A DNA stretch of 41,201 nt from Loigolactobacillus iwatensis (GCF_003950295.1 NZ_RHNP01000028.1:1-41201); one strand, 5' to 3'. Shown: positions 1-9,289, counted from the stretch's first letter. The notes: generated from the sequence alone by a model not told the origin. Numbers and translations: made by a program.

Positions 1-121
1 CCTCACCAATTATTTGATGAGGCAATCATAACTTGAATTAAATTATTTTTGAAGTCGGTCAGTTATTTACTGCTTACGGACAACAAGTCACAAACTGGGA
101 TGGAATAATTTATAGTAACAA

Positions 122-161
122 AAATAGCGCTCAAAGGTTAATTAGCCTTTGAGCGCTATTT
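122..161 (-). terminator. Rho-independent terminator after the exopolysaccharide module
   Basis: A perfect 16-bp inverted repeat (122-137 with 146-161) encloses an 8-nt loop. Read on the minus strand the stem runs into five T residues, so it fits as the end of the cpsC-cpsD-cpsB transcript. The T-run on the plus strand is poorer. I see no gene in 1-121; a short CCTCA/TGAGG pair lies at the window edge (1-22). Confidence 0.8.
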
Positions 162-233
162 GATTAGAAATATTTAAAAAAATAAACTTAATTCCGAGAT
201 ACTCATAAAACTAATTCAAGACCATTAGCTTAC

Positions 234-1004
234 TTAAAAAAGCCAAAAACGTTTTTTCTTTTTAGCAACTTGGGTAAAGCCAGTTGGCACAATTAGATCA
301 CCATTTATAATAGCCTTAGCATTGTTTTGGAACGTATCAACGAGTTCTTGCCCCTTTTCCTTACGAAGCTTGTCAAAGGCACGCTTCATTCTAAAATTGC
401 GTCCTTTTAGGTTATGCGCATCGGAAGCAAAAACAAAGCCCAGACCCGCATCAATAATCTGCTGCATGAACTTCATGATTTCATCCCCAAACACACCAAG
501 ATAGCTACTGGCAGTCAGCTGCGTTAAGCAGCCACTAGCAACTAAATCATACAAAATTGTTGGATCAGCCTGAATACCTTGGTTTCGTTCAGGATGCACA
601 ATAACTGGAATAATATTCCTTGCTTGTAAATCAAAAATCATCCGTTGCGCGTATGCGGGAACCTCTTGGTGGGGAAATTCTAACATTAGGTACCGATTGC
701 CAGTATCTGCGAAAAGAATGTCATCCTGATCCAAGGCGGCCAAGAGATCTCCGGTTAAGTGAACCTCTTGTCCAGGAAAGACTTTTAACGGGATTTTTGC
801 TTGATCAATTGCTTGTTGAAATTGAACCGTATGTTTAATGACTTTTTGCTTGTGGTTAGTGTAGTCGCTATCCATATGGTGCGGTGTTACTAAAATATGT
901 GTAATCCCGTTTTCAACGGCAACTTGGGCCATAGCCAAGGATTGGGCCATCGTTTTTGAACCATCATCAACACCTGGTAAGATATGACAATGTAAATCGA
1001 TCAT
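234..1004 (-). CDS. cpsB: PHP-family protein-tyrosine phosphatase (CpsB/Wzh type)
   Basis: This 256-residue protein belongs to the manganese-dependent PHP phosphatases that dephosphorylate the partner BY-kinase and tune capsule or exopolysaccharide production. Metal-ligand motifs are in the family order: DLHCH (His5, His7), TPHH (His42, His43), Glu80, Glu109 in EFPH, HPERN (His137) and SDAH (Asp195, His197). Length is normal and the protein is cytoplasmic. Its ATG overlaps the kinase stop by four bases (ATGA), so the two are translationally coupled. It is the last gene of the three-gene module, and a terminator follows about 70 bp downstream. The family is clear; the gene symbol is by analogy with streptococcal capsule loci. 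Confidence 0.9.
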   Translation of the reverse strand: MIDLHCHILPGVDDGSKTMAQSLAMAQVAVENGITHILVTPHHMDSDYTNHKQKVIKHTVQFQQAIDQAKIPLKVFPGQEVHLTGDLLAALDQDDILFADTGNRYLMLEFPHQEVPAYAQRMIFDLQARNIIPVIVHPERNQGIQADPTILYDLVASGCLTQLTASSYLGVFGDEIMKFMQQIIDAGLGFVFASDAHNLKGRNFRMKRAFDKLRKEKGQELVDTFQNNAKAIINGDLIVPTGFTQVAKKKKRFWLF

Positions 1005-1747
1005 TTCTTATCATCTGTTCCGTAATAGCCACCATAATAACCACCATAGTAGCCACCGGAATTCTGCGGTGTCACTCGATTCATAACCGTCCCTAAGATT
1101 CTTGCGTGAACTTTATCTAATAACTCTTTTGCTTTTAAAATTGCAGCCTTTTCAACTATTCCTTGTGGCGTCACCAAAATTGTACCATCAACCTTACTGG
1201 CAAGAATCTGAGTATCAGTGACAGAAATTACTGGCGGTACGTCAAACAGTACTAAATCAAAATGTTCTTTTAAAGCCTCAATTAAATGATTCATCCGTTC
1301 AGTTGCTAAGAGTTCAGCCGGATTAGGCGGAATTGGTCCACTTGGTAACACGTACAAATGATCAATTGCGGTTTCAGTAATTGCCTGATCCAGATTTAAC
1401 TTTGGATTAGTTAACAGGGTAGTTAAACCTTGTGAATTACTGACCTGGAACGTCTGGTGAACTGTCGGCCTTCTCAGATTGGCATCAACTAATAATACGT
1501 TTTTGCCTTGCCCGGCCCACGTAACTGCTAAATTACTACTAACAGTTGATTTACCTTCTGATGGTCCTGCTGATGTTACTAAAAGGGTTTCTAACTTACG
1601 GTCGATCATTGAAAATTGAATATTTGTTCTGATCGTTTTAAATTGTTCCGCAATTGTTGAAGTTGGGTTTGATAATGTATAAAGGTCAACACCATACTTC
1701 ATACTCTTATCTTCTAATTTTTTCTCTTTACGTCGAAATAATGCCAT
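1001..1747 (-). CDS. cpsD: Tyrosine-protein kinase of exopolysaccharide synthesis (BY-kinase, CpsD/Wze type)
   Basis: This 248-residue cytoplasmic ATPase autophosphorylates on C-terminal tyrosines and works with the membrane adaptor encoded just upstream. A Walker A motif (GPSEGKST, residues 61-68), a Walker A' motif (VLLVDANLRRP, about 84-94) and a Walker B motif (LVLFDVPP) are visible. The C-terminal 20 residues hold three GGYY repeats, the expected phospho-acceptor cluster. Gram-positive systems split the kinase from its membrane activator, as here. The gene lies 8 bp after cpsC and overlaps cpsB by 4 bp. The repeated GGYY unit is tidy enough to have arisen by slippage. Confidence 0.92.
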   Translation of the reverse strand: MALFRRKEKKLEDKSMKYGVDLYTLSNPTSTIAEQFKTIRTNIQFSMIDRKLETLLVTSAGPSEGKSTVSSNLAVTWAGQGKNVLLVDANLRRPTVHQTFQVSNSQGLTTLLTNPKLNLDQAITETAIDHLYVLPSGPIPPNPAELLATERMNHLIEALKEHFDLVLFDVPPVISVTDTQILASKVDGTILVTPQGIVEKAAILKAKELLDKVHARILGTVMNRVTPQNSGGYYGGYYGGYYGTDDKK

Positions 1748-1755
1748 AATTTTTA

Positions 1756-2523
1756 TTAGACCCTTCTCTCGTTAACGGTTCGCCTATTTTCCACTTTACT
1801 AGAACGTTTATTGACTACGTTATTATTTTTCTTTGTCAAATCTGATTCTGGTATGCTATTAATAATTCCCATATTAGTCAGGCCAACAGTATCACTTAAG
1901 AATTCCTCATCCTTAACCGTTGTATCAGTAAACTCACGTAAGAAAGCAATCCCAATACCTAATAATAATCCGAGAACGACCCCGATTAATAAATTGAGTT
2001 TTAATTTAGGCGAAACGGCAGTCGTATCCGGTCTAGCCTTAGAAATGATTGAAGCGTTATCAACATTCATCATTTTACTGATTTTTTGCTTAAAAACACT
2101 GGCCGTCGTATTGGCAATATTAGTTGCCATATACGGATCGGAATCCTTCACGGCAATTGCAAATACCTGTGAGTTCTGTTGACTAGAAATACTAATCTCG
2201 TTAGTTAGCAGATTAACGTCACCTTTAAAATTACTGGTCTTATGTAGTTGTGAACTAACATCACCTAAAATACTAGGGCTAACAATAATGTCTTTATATG
2301 TATTAATCATCTGGACATCCGTTTGAACCTGTTGGGCCTGTAATGCCTCGGATGTCTGTTTACGATTAACCAAAATTTGTGTTGAAGCACTATACTTAGG
2401 CGTCAAAAAAAAGAAAGTAATTATAAAGGCCAACGCGGTGACCAAGACTGTTGACCAAACAATAGTCTTTACGTGTTTCCGTAAAATACCTAAAATATGT
2501 TCTAAATCCAACGTTTCGTTCAT
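1756..2523 (-). CDS. cpsC: Wzz-family polysaccharide co-polymerase and kinase activator (CpsC/Wzd type)
   Basis: This 255-residue membrane protein controls chain length and activates the cognate BY-kinase. It has two transmembrane segments, at about residues 18-38 and 175-194, flanking an extracytoplasmic domain. The cytoplasmic tail is short and basic (many Lys and Arg), as in Gram-positive Wzz proteins that dock the kinase. A Shine-Dalgarno GGAGG lies seven bases before the ATG. It is the first gene of the module; the likely promoter is at 2688-2715, leaving a leader of roughly 150 nt. No glycosyltransferase, flippase or polymerase lies beside it, so the polysaccharide it serves must be made from genes elsewhere. 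Confidence 0.9.
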   Translation of the reverse strand: MNETLDLEHILGILRKHVKTIVWSTVLVTALAFIITFFFLTPKYSASTQILVNRKQTSEALQAQQVQTDVQMINTYKDIIVSPSILGDVSSQLHKTSNFKGDVNLLTNEISISSQQNSQVFAIAVKDSDPYMATNIANTTASVFKQKISKMMNVDNASIISKARPDTTAVSPKLKLNLLIGVVLGLLLGIGIAFLREFTDTTVKDEEFLSDTVGLTNMGIINSIPESDLTKKNNNVVNKRSSKVENRRTVNERRV

Positions 2524-2610
2524 GAAATACCTCCATCAATTTCATTGCGATAGCTTACTTTATCTACTAAAAGTTTATCCGAAGAGCGCGCAAATACCAA
2601 ATCTATATTA

Positions 2611-2623
2611 AAGATTTACAAGA
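2611..2623. repeat. 13-bp direct repeat, copy 1 (eps leader)
   Basis: AAGATTTACAAGA occurs here and again at 2714-2726, 103 bp away. This copy is inside the predicted leader of the exopolysaccharide module. Beside it is a small inverted repeat (AAATCT/AGATTT). Confidence 0.6.
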
Positions 2624-2687
2624 TATTGTCCAAATAAGTAGAAATTCTCCATAAAACGCCTACTATATTATTGCGCTAAACCTCCAT

Positions 2688-2715
2688 ATTTTACCGCTTA
2701 TCACTTACTTGTCAA
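2688..2715 (-). promoter_or_regulatory. Sigma-A-type promoter of the cps module
   Basis: On the minus strand TTGACA (2710-2715) is separated by 16 bp from TAAAAT (2688-2693), which matches the -10 consensus at five of six bases. It lies between the truA terminator and cpsC and points toward cpsC. The direct-repeat copy at 2714-2726 overlaps the -35 region. Confidence 0.65.
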
Positions 2716-2726
2716 GATTTACAAGA
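2714..2726. repeat. 13-bp direct repeat, copy 2 (overlaps the eps -35 box)
   Basis: This is the second copy of AAGATTTACAAGA and overlaps the -35 hexamer of the predicted cps promoter, where a regulator could act. The regulator is unknown. Confidence 0.6.
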
Positions 2727-2734
2727 AAAAGATC

Positions 2735-2768
2735 ATCAAATTAAAATCGTAATCTCATTTAATTTGAT
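2735..2768 (-). terminator. AT-rich terminator overlapping the truA stop codon
   Basis: An 11-bp perfect inverted repeat (2735-2745 with 2758-2768) has the truA TGA in its loop. On the minus strand it is followed by GATCTTTTTC. The stem is AT-rich, so efficiency is uncertain, but it separates truA from the cps promoter just downstream. Confidence 0.55.
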
Positions 2769-3528
2769 CGGCAGGCCCATCACCATAATAAACTTTTTCG
2801 AGGTACAGCCCACTCGCTGCTGCCGTAAGCCGAGCCTGTCTGCGATCCTTAACTGCATAAAGTCGAGGAATATCATGTAATGCTCGTCGCCCATTACCGA
2901 TCTCCAGCAAAACACCAACCATAATTCGGACCATATTGTACAAAAAGCCATCACCATAGAACTCAAAAATAAGCTCGTTATTCGGTTGGTCAAAGTGAAC
3001 CGTTGAGGCATAAATGGTTCGAACCTTGTTTTTAATACTGCCCCCTGATGCCGCAAAACTGGTAAAGTCATGGGTTCCAATATAATCTTTAACCGCAATT
3101 TGGACTTTTTTAACGTCTAAACTATACTTCCAGTGACCCGTGTAAAAACGTGTAAAAGGATTTGTATAATAATCAAGGTTAACACGGTAGCGATACTTTT
3201 TACCAGTCGTATTATAGCGTGCATGAAAATTAGATTCAGCTATTTCACAAGCGACAACCTTAACATCCAAAGGTAACAAACTATTAAGCGCCTTTAACAT
3301 TTTTTCGGCGGGCAGTAAAAATGGAAAGTCAAAATGAATTACCTGGCCCAGGGCGTGGACACCGGAATCGGTTCGTCCAGACCCACTGACTGGAATTCGT
3401 GAAGACTTTGCCATTATCATTAATGCTTTTTCGATAACACCTTGAACTGTGCGCTGATTAGGCTGTAGCTGGAAACCAGCGAATTGGGTACCATCATACG
3501 CCAACGTAACTTTATAACGTACCACCAT
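2755..3528 (-). CDS. truA: tRNA pseudouridine(38-40) synthase TruA
   Basis: TruA isomerises uridines 38-40 in the anticodon stem-loop of many tRNAs. The protein begins [20 protein letters not shown], typical for the family, and carries the catalytic GRTDSGVHA motif (Asp54). I chose the ATG at 3528 (257 aa) over an upstream in-frame start at 3585 because the longer form adds an N-terminus unlike the family and 257 residues is the usual size. A GAAGGGA sequence lies about 12 nt before the ATG, a rather long spacing. It is the last gene of the ecfA1-ecfA2-ecfT-truA unit, a linkage common in Firmicutes, 66 bp after ecfT. Confidence 0.95.
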   Translation of the reverse strand: MVVRYKVTLAYDGTQFAGFQLQPNQRTVQGVIEKALMIMAKSSRIPVSGSGRTDSGVHALGQVIHFDFPFLLPAEKMLKALNSLLPLDVKVVACEIAESNFHARYNTTGKKYRYRVNLDYYTNPFTRFYTGHWKYSLDVKKVQIAVKDYIGTHDFTSFAASGGSIKNKVRTIYASTVHFDQPNNELIFEFYGDGFLYNMVRIMVGVLLEIGNGRRALHDIPRLYAVKDRRQARLTAAASGLYLEKVYYGDGPADQIK

Positions 3529-3594
3529 TAATTTTATCCGTCCCTTCTCATAAAAAAAGAGAATGGGCGCTAAATCCCACCTCACAAATTATCA

Positions 3595-4389
3595 TCAACG
3601 TAAGATTACTAAAACAACGGTTACTAAGGCAAAAGCAAGTATCGTTAAATTATCCGCAAGTTGCCACGAAAGAACACGGTACTTACTCCGCCCCTCACCA
3701 CCTTGATAGCCGCGGGCCTCCATTGCCGTTGCTAGATCCTCGGCGCGGTTAAAGGAGCTTACAAACAAAGGAATTAGCAATGGTACAATTGCTCGCATTT
3801 GTTGGAAAATATTACCTTCCCCAAAATCGACTCCCCGTGCACGTTGCGCATTCATAATTTTTTCCGTTTCGTCCATTAAAGTTGGCACAAAACGTAACGC
3901 AATTGACAGCATTAAGGCAACTTCATAAACGGGAAAGTGAATGACTTTTAGTGGCTTCAAAAGTGACTCAATCGCATCGGCCAAAGATAGTGGCGGTGTC
4001 GTCAAAGTTAATAAAGTTGACATAAAGATAATTAACACAAAACGCATAAAAATATAAATCCCGTTAACAACACCGTAACTAGAAATGACAATTGGCCCCC
4101 AGGACCAGTAGACTGTTCCACCGCTTGAAAATAACATTTGCAGTAAAACAGTGAATAGAATCAGCCAAATCAAAGGCCGAACGCCCTTAATAAAAAAACC
4201 TAGCTTTATTTTCGTTAATAAAATTGCAACCATTGTGAAAAGAAACAAGAAAAGATAAGTTTGCCAATTATCTGCAAGAAAGATAATCCCAACAAAATAA
4301 AAACTCATTAACAACTTAACTCGTGGATCTAATCGGTGAACTATTGAATCACCCGGAATAAAACGTCCCAATAATAATTTATTCGACAT
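3595..4389 (-). CDS. ecfT: ECF transporter transmembrane subunit EcfT
   Basis: This 264-residue integral membrane protein is the energy-coupling scaffold of group II ECF transporters. It joins the two ATPases to interchangeable substrate-binding S components for vitamins such as riboflavin and folate. Several hydrophobic segments are visible, and the cytoplasmic coupling region holds the two diagnostic Ala-Arg-Gly motifs (residues 184-186 and 225-227). The start overlaps the end of ecfA2 by 11 bp, indicating translational coupling. No S component is encoded nearby, as expected for a shared core module. Confidence 0.95.
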   Translation of the reverse strand: MSNKLLLGRFIPGDSIVHRLDPRVKLLMSFYFVGIIFLADNWQTYLFLFLFTMVAILLTKIKLGFFIKGVRPLIWLILFTVLLQMLFSSGGTVYWSWGPIVISSYGVVNGIYIFMRFVLIIFMSTLLTLTTPPLSLADAIESLLKPLKVIHFPVYEVALMLSIALRFVPTLMDETEKIMNAQRARGVDFGEGNIFQQMRAIVPLLIPLFVSSFNRAEDLATAMEARGYQGGEGRSKYRVLSWQLADNLTILAFALVTVVLVILR

Positions 4390-5263
4390 TATCGTTCCTC
4401 CCGGCCTGTGGTAATTGTGGTAACAACTCGTCGGCCAACTCAGTTTCGGTTAATGGCATCTGCTTAAACTGAAAACCCTTTTTAATTAATTGGTCCGCAA
4501 ATGCAGCTGTCTCGGGAACACCTAATTGTTTATCCCGCAACCATTGAACGTTACTAAAAACCTCGCGCGGTGTTCCGACTTTAACCACGCCACCATTTTC
4601 CATGACGACCACTTGATCAGCATAATTTGCCACATCTTCCATTAAATGGGTAATTAAAATAACCGTTAATTGATTTTCTTGATGCAGCCGCTGAACCATT
4701 CCCATTATGTCCCGCCGACCCTCTGGATCTAATCCGGCTGTGGGCTCATCTAAAATTAAAACTTCTGGTTTCATTGCTAAAACACCGGCAATTGCCACCC
4801 GGCGCATTTGACCACCAGAAAGATCAAAGGGTGAACGTTCCAAAACGGCATCTTTAAGTCCAACCAGCTGAACCATCTCTTTAGCTCGCTTTAACGATTC
4901 CTCTTCACTAACACCAAAGTTCATCGGTCCAAAGGCAATGTCTTTTGCTACTGTCTCTTCAAATAATTGACTTTCAGGAAATTGAAAAACCATCCCGACT
5001 TTTTGCCGAATGGGTTTTAAATTTTTGTTATTGGTTTCTGGAGTAATGACCCGGTCGCCAATCGTCACAGTCCCACTAGTTGGTTTTAGTAATGCGTTGA
5101 GATGCTGCACCAACGTTGATTTTCCACTACCTGTATGGCCAATAATAGCCGTAAAAGCATGATCGCGTAAAGTTAAATTAATCTCGTGTAACGCACGACT
5201 CTCAAAGGGAGTTCCAACTTGATAGGTGTAGCCTACATCTTTAAATGTGATGTCCATAACCAA
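4379..5263 (-). CDS. ecfA2: ECF transporter ATP-binding subunit EcfA2
   Basis: This is the second ATPase of the EcfA1-EcfA2 heterodimer. It has a Walker A motif (GHTGSGKST, residues 42-50), the signature LSGGQ and a Walker B followed by [11 protein letters not shown], typical of EcfA2. The start is uncertain: a TTG at 5263 sits seven bases after AAGGGA, while an ATG two codons later (5257) is thirteen bases from it. I give the TTG, which has better spacing; the difference is two residues. The 5' end overlaps ecfA1 by about 30 bp and the 3' end overlaps ecfT, so the three transporter genes are tightly coupled. Confidence 0.94.
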   Translation of the reverse strand: MVMDITFKDVGYTYQVGTPFESRALHEINLTLRDHAFTAIIGHTGSGKSTLVQHLNALLKPTSGTVTIGDRVITPETNNKNLKPIRQKVGMVFQFPESQLFEETVAKDIAFGPMNFGVSEEESLKRAKEMVQLVGLKDAVLERSPFDLSGGQMRRVAIAGVLAMKPEVLILDEPTAGLDPEGRRDIMGMVQRLHQENQLTVILITHLMEDVANYADQVVVMENGGVVKVGTPREVFSNVQWLRDKQLGVPETAAFADQLIKKGFQFKQMPLTETELADELLPQLPQAGRNDNVE

Positions 5264-6081
5264 TCAACCATCCCTTCTTCATTTAAATATTGCGCAGGAA
5301 CGATAGTACCACGCTTACGTAATGCCGTTCGTAAACGCTCGGCGTAAGGAACATCAAGACCCATTGCAATTAGCCGATTACCGTAAGCAAAAATTTTTTC
5401 CGGGGTACCTGATTCTTGTAATTGTCCATCATCCAGGACAATAATTCGATTAGCATTTTCAGTCTCATCAATATCGTGAGTAATCGATAAAACGGTCATG
5501 TTTTCTTCTTCTTTTAACTTTCGAACAATTTCTAAAACCTCAACCCGTCCTTCAGGGTCCAACATACTCGTTGCCTCGTCCAAAATGATAATATCCGGCT
5601 GCTGAGCAATAACACCTGCGATGGCAACTCGTTGCTTCTGCCCACCAGATAGACGTGCTGGTTCCCGTTTAGCAAATTCAAGCATGCGCACACGTTTTAA
5701 TGCCTCATGAACCCGGGTCACCATCTCTTCACGGGGCATTCCGTGATTTTCTAAACCAAAAGCCACATCATCCTCAACCGTTGCGCCAACGAATTGATTG
5801 TCTGGGTTTTGAAATACCATTCCGATTTTTTTGCGGATATCCCAAACACTATCTTCAGTTAAGGTTATCCCACCTACTTTGATGGTTCCAGAATCACCTT
5901 CGCCAATCGGTAATAGCCCATCAATTGATTTGGCAAGCGTTGATTTTCCGCTACCGTTATGACCAATAATAGCCACCCACTCACCCTGATCAACTGAAAA
6001 ATTAACATCTTTCAACGCCGGATGTTCCGTTTGCTGCGGGTAGCGGTAATTTAAGTTTGTTACGTCAATAATTTTCGCCAA
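5233..6081 (-). CDS. ecfA1: ECF transporter ATP-binding subunit EcfA1
   Basis: This is the first ATPase of the ECF core, with Walker [10 protein letters not shown], signature LSGGQ and Walker B leading into [11 protein letters not shown], which distinguishes EcfA1 from EcfA2. I place the start at the TTG at 6081 (282 aa, [15 protein letters not shown]). It lies seven bases after AAGGTGAG and gives the usual N-terminus; the GTG at 6093 is part of that ribosome-binding site and has no site of its own. It is the first gene of the operon, behind a promoter at 6323-6351 and an untranslated leader of about 235 nt in which I see no known riboswitch. Confidence 0.93.
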   Translation of the reverse strand: MAKIIDVTNLNYRYPQQTEHPALKDVNFSVDQGEWVAIIGHNGSGKSTLAKSIDGLLPIGEGDSGTIKVGGITLTEDSVWDIRKKIGMVFQNPDNQFVGATVEDDVAFGLENHGMPREEMVTRVHEALKRVRMLEFAKREPARLSGGQKQRVAIAGVIAQQPDIIILDEATSMLDPEGRVEVLEIVRKLKEEENMTVLSITHDIDETENANRIIVLDDGQLQESGTPEKIFAYGNRLIAMGLDVPYAERLRTALRKRGTIVPAQYLNEEGMVDWLWTSHLKM

Positions 6082-6322
6082 TCTTAAACTCACCTTTATT
6101 TAAAGAAGTCATTAAATAAAATAATTGTCTATTAGGCCAATTGGTCAATCTTAAAAAATACTAATTAAATACCTTGACTAAGTTTTAACCATAAAGTCAA
6201 CCAACATTATTCTGACTTCCGAATTTCACAAGAAAATACAATTAAAAATTAAACAGTCTCCTTGCATATTAATGTTTCAATAATATCATACTTAGGCCGT
6301 TTACGTTCTAATTTTTAACGGG

Positions 6323-6351
6323 ATTATAAATTAACTTCGAAAAGTTGTCTA
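6323..6351 (-). promoter_or_regulatory. Sigma-A promoter of ecfA1-ecfA2-ecfT-truA
   Basis: TAGACA (6346-6351) lies 17 bp from a perfect TATAAT (6323-6328) on the minus strand, directly downstream of the terminator at 6361-6420. This separates the transporter operon from the ribosomal protein operon. Confidence 0.8.
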
Positions 6352-6360
6352 AGTATTTAT

Positions 6361-6420
6361 TCAGTAAAAAAGGAGTTACGTTTAACCGTCATCCTACACG
6401 ATTAAACGTAACTCCTTTTT
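6361..6420 (-). terminator. Strong terminator of the ribosomal protein supercluster
   Basis: A 19-bp perfect inverted repeat (6367-6385 with 6402-6420) has a 16-nt loop and runs into TTTTTTACTG on the minus strand. The stem begins and ends with A/T runs, so it could also work on the plus strand. It lies about 190 bp past the rplQ stop. Confidence 0.85.
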
Positions 6421-6612
6421 GAACACAAAAAAATCACATTCCAAATTGTGTTCCGGTACAGCACCAAACGGTTACGTGTACTGGCCGACCATCGAGCTAG
6501 ACTTGGAAAAACAACTAACCAACATCATAACACTCTAGTCAAAACAATTCAGAAGTGATCCTCCATAATTAAGTTAAATCATACTATGATTTAACTTCGT
6601 CTCGCAGAACTA
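6421..6612 (-). other. Gene-free, structured stretch between rplQ and its terminator
   Basis: No open reading frame with a credible start is present. Just after rplQ a 13-bp AT-rich inverted repeat (6571-6583 with 6585-6597) could protect the mRNA 3' end. Further on, CCGGTAC and GTACTGG arms (about 6453-6484) and GAACACAA/TTGTGTTC arms could fold. An extended -10-like TGTTATGAT (TATGAT at 6524-6529) raises the possibility of a short RNA ending at the 6361-6420 terminator, but no good -35 is present. Confidence 0.4.
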
Positions 6613-6996
6613 CTAGTCTACCAATTGTAAAACTACCATTGGTGCACCATCGCCGCGACGAGGCATTGTCTTGTAAATGCGGGTATAACCACCAGTACGA
6701 TCAGTGTAACGTGGGGCAATATCGGCAAATAATTTTTGTAAGACAGTTTGAATAACAACGTTTTCGTCTTCTTCATGAACATCAGCGACCTCATCACGAA
6801 CAAAAGCAGCAGCATGACGACGGGCAGCTAAATCACCCTTTTTACCTAAAGTAATCATCTTTTCAGCTGTTTTACGAACTTCCTTAGCACGAGCTTCAGT
6901 AGTTGTAATCTTTTCATTCATGATTAAATCAGACGTTAAATCGCGAAGTAAGGCCTTACGTTGTGAGCTTGTGCGACCTAATTTACGGTAACTCAT
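6613..6996 (-). CDS. rplQ: 50S ribosomal protein L17
   Basis: L17 (127 aa) binds 23S rRNA near the peptide exit tunnel. It starts [20 protein letters not shown], the canonical N-terminus, and has the usual short bacterial length. It is the last gene of the S10-spc-alpha cluster, 43 bp after rpoA, the standard Firmicutes order. Confidence 0.97.
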   Translation of the reverse strand: MSYRKLGRTSSQRKALLRDLTSDLIMNEKITTTEARAKEVRKTAEKMITLGKKGDLAARRHAAAFVRDEVADVHEEDENVVIQTVLQKLFADIAPRYTDRTGGYTRIYKTMPRRGDGAPMVVLQLVD

Positions 6997-7039
6997 TAAC
7001 AGGTTCCCTCCCTTGGTTGGTTATATTACTTAAATGTCA

Positions 7040-7978
7040 CTAGTCCTCTTTACGCAAAGAAAGACCAAGATCAGCTAACTTAGCTTTCACTTCTTCAAGT
7101 GACTTACGACCTAAGTTACGAACTTTCATCATATCGGCTTCAGTTTTATTAGTGAGCTCTTGAACAGTATTAATACCGGCACGTTTCAAACAATTGTATG
7201 AACGTACTGATAAATCTAACTCTTCAATCGTCATTTCAAGCATTTTCTCTTTATGCGTTTCTTCTTTTTCGACCATGATTTCAGCGTTTTTAGCGTCATC
7301 AGTCAAATTAACGAAGATATCCAAATGCTCGGTTAAAATCTTAGCCGCCAAACTAATGGCTTCTCGAGGATTGATAGAACCATCCGTCCAAACATCCAAT
7401 GTTAACTTATCATAATCATTGCGTTGCCCAACACGGGTACTCTCAACTTGATAATTAACACGACTGATCGGGGTATAAATCGAATCAATTGGTAAAACAC
7501 CAATCGGCATATCGTCTACCTTATTATCTTCAGCAGCGACATAGCCACGACCTTTACGAACCGTCATCCGTGCGTGGAAATGTCCACCACTAGCGACAGT
7601 GCAAATATAAAGATCTGGGTTCAAAACTTCAACATCACTGTCGGCTTCAATATCACCAGCAGTTACTGTTGCTGGACCTTTGACGTCGATTTCGACTGTT
7701 TTATCATCATCTGAATCCAACTTCAAAGCAAGCTTTTTTACGTTCAAAATAATCTGGGTAACATCTTCCGTTACACCATCAATGGTTGAGAATTCGTGCA
7801 AAACACCATCAATTTGAACACTTGTGACGGCAGCACCTGGTAATGATGCCAATAGAATTCGCCGTAAAGAATTACCCAAAGTCGTCCCATAACCACGTTC
7901 TAGCGGTTCAATGACAAACTTACCATAGTTTGTACTTTCATCAACTTTGGTAATGTTTGGTTTCTCAAATTCGATCAT
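7040..7978 (-). CDS. rpoA: DNA-directed RNA polymerase alpha subunit
   Basis: The 312-residue alpha subunit dimerises to nucleate RNA polymerase assembly. The N-terminal assembly domain (about residues 1-230) includes the conserved [18 protein letters not shown] segment. After an acidic, charged linker the C-terminal domain carries the helix-hairpin-helix-type [12 protein letters not shown] and [15 protein letters not shown] motifs that contact UP-element DNA and activators. Length is normal for lactobacilli. The position between rpsK and rplQ is standard; the gap to rpsK is 87 bp. Confidence 0.98.
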   Translation of the reverse strand: MIEFEKPNITKVDESTNYGKFVIEPLERGYGTTLGNSLRRILLASLPGAAVTSVQIDGVLHEFSTIDGVTEDVTQIILNVKKLALKLDSDDDKTVEIDVKGPATVTAGDIEADSDVEVLNPDLYICTVASGGHFHARMTVRKGRGYVAAEDNKVDDMPIGVLPIDSIYTPISRVNYQVESTRVGQRNDYDKLTLDVWTDGSINPREAISLAAKILTEHLDIFVNLTDDAKNAEIMVEKEETHKEKMLEMTIEELDLSVRSYNCLKRAGINTVQELTNKTEADMMKVRNLGRKSLEEVKAKLADLGLSLRKED

Positions 7979-8065
7979 TTAGCTTCTTACCCCTTTCAAA
8001 ACGAGAAGTGTCTTTTAAATATGAAATACGTTTCAGTTTTAAACTCAAAATGAAGCGTACTCACA

Positions 8066-8455
8066 TTAAACACGACGGCGTTTCGGAGGACGAGATCCAT
8101 TATGAGGAACTGGCGTTACGTCACGAATAGCAGTAATTTCCAAACCAGTAGCTTGCAAAGAACGAATAGCTGCTTCACGACCTGAACCTGGACCTTTAAC
8201 TGCGACTTCGACAGCCTTCATACCATATTCCATTGATGCCTTTGCGGCACTTTCTGCAGCCATTTGTGCGGCGAATGGAGTAGATTTACGACTACCCTTA
8301 AAGCCTAATGAACCAGCTGATGCCCAAGCAAGCGCATTGCCTTGTGGATCAGTGATCATAATTAGAGTGTTGTTAAAAGTAGAATGAATGTGCGCGACAC
8401 CGGCTTCAATATTCTTCTTCACCCGGCGACGACGTGTTGTTTTTCTAGTTGCCAT
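8066..8455 (-). CDS. rpsK: 30S ribosomal protein S11
   Basis: S11 (129 aa) lies on the 30S platform near the mRNA exit. The conserved HIHSTFNNT segment and the C-terminal run [10 protein letters not shown] are present. The gene is 24 bp after rpsM and co-directional, in standard alpha-operon order. Confidence 0.97.
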   Translation of the reverse strand: MATRKTTRRRRVKKNIEAGVAHIHSTFNNTLIMITDPQGNALAWASAGSLGFKGSRKSTPFAAQMAAESAAKASMEYGMKAVEVAVKGPGSGREAAIRSLQATGLEITAIRDVTPVPHNGSRPPKRRRV

Positions 8456-8479
8456 TAATTGCTAACCTCCCTTACCGAA

Positions 8480-8845
8480 TTATTGCTTTCTACCAGCAAT
8501 TGATACTTTTTTACCTTTACGAGTACGTGCGTTGTTTTTCGTGTTTTGACCACGAACTGGTAAACCACGACGATGACGCATGCCACGATATGAACCGATC
8601 TCCTGTAGACGTTTGATATTTAAATTAACCTTACGACGAAGATCACCTTCAACCATAACGTTATCGACAGCAGCACGAATCTTATCTTCTTGGTCTGGTG
8701 TAAGATCTTCTTCACGAACATCTTCGGAAACGCCAGCAGTAGCTAAGATTTTTTTTGCAGTCGTATTACCAATACCAAAGATATAAGTTAATGCGATTAC
8801 GATCCGTTTACCACGTGGTAAATCAACACCTGCGATACGAGCCAT
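8480..8845 (-). CDS. rpsM: 30S ribosomal protein S13
   Basis: S13 (121 aa) sits in the 30S head and contacts the P-site tRNA and 50S bridges. It begins [15 protein letters not shown] and ends in the basic tail typical of the family ([11 protein letters not shown]). A GGAGGTGTC ribosome-binding site precedes the ATG. It lies between rpmJ and rpsK. Confidence 0.97.
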   Translation of the reverse strand: MARIAGVDLPRGKRIVIALTYIFGIGNTTAKKILATAGVSEDVREEDLTPDQEDKIRAAVDNVMVEGDLRRKVNLNIKRLQEIGSYRGMRHRRGLPVRGQNTKNNARTRKGKKVSIAGRKQ

Positions 8846-8878
8846 TAATATGACACCTCCATTAAATTGATTTTAGAA

Positions 8879-8995
8879 TTAACCTTGACGCTGTTTATGC
8901 TTTGGATTAGCAGAGCAGATGATCATAACACGGCCCTTACGTTTAATAACGCGGCAGTGTTCACACATCCGTCGTACTGATGGTCGTACTTTCAT
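8879..8995 (-). CDS. rpmJ: 50S ribosomal protein L36
   Basis: This 38-residue gene lies between infA and rpsM. The protein starts [20 protein letters not shown] and holds the zinc-ribbon ligands Cys11, Cys14, Cys27 and His33, so it is the zinc-binding (C+) form. A TAGGAGGTAAAATTC ribosome-binding site precedes the ATG. Length and position are exactly those of the family. Confidence 0.96.
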   Translation of the reverse strand: MKVRPSVRRMCEHCRVIKRKGRVMIICSANPKHKQRQG

Positions 8996-9070
8996 GAATT
9001 TTACCTCCTATAAAAGCTGAACACATTAGCAATATGACAAACCGTAACTTATTTCGTACCTGCATTAATG

Positions 9071-9289
9071 CTACTTAAAGCGATAGGTAATGCGGCCACG
9101 CGTTAAATCATACGGTGATAATTCAACCGTTACCCGATCACCCGGCAGGATCCGGATATAATGCATTCTGATCTTACCAGAAACAGTTGCTAAGATTGTT
9201 GCATTATTTTCGAGTTCAACTTTGAACATCGCATTTGGCAACGTATCAACAACTTTTCCTTCAACCTCAATCACATCATCTTTCGCCAC
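9071..9289 (-). CDS. infA: Translation initiation factor IF-1
   Basis: IF-1 (72 aa) is a single OB-fold protein that occupies the 30S A site during initiation. The sequence begins [20 protein letters not shown] and ends with RGRITYRFK, both canonical. The start codon is GTG, eight bases after AAGGAGGT. A terminator-like hairpin and an extended -10 promoter lie upstream, so infA may head a shorter transcript (infA-rpmJ-rpsM-rpsK-rpoA-rplQ). Confidence 0.97.
   Translation of the reverse strand: MAKDDVIEVEGKVVDTLPNAMFKVELENNATILATVSGKIRMHYIRILPGDRVTVELSPYDLTRGRITYRFK

Noticed and set aside
3529-3585. In-frame extension of truA by 19 residues
   Set aside because: The added sequence is not conserved in the family and the shorter form has the usual length.
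6082-6316. Riboswitch in the ecfA1 leader
   Set aside because: The leader is AT-rich, with only a 6-bp TTGACT/AGTCAA pair, and shows no motif of a known vitamin riboswitch.
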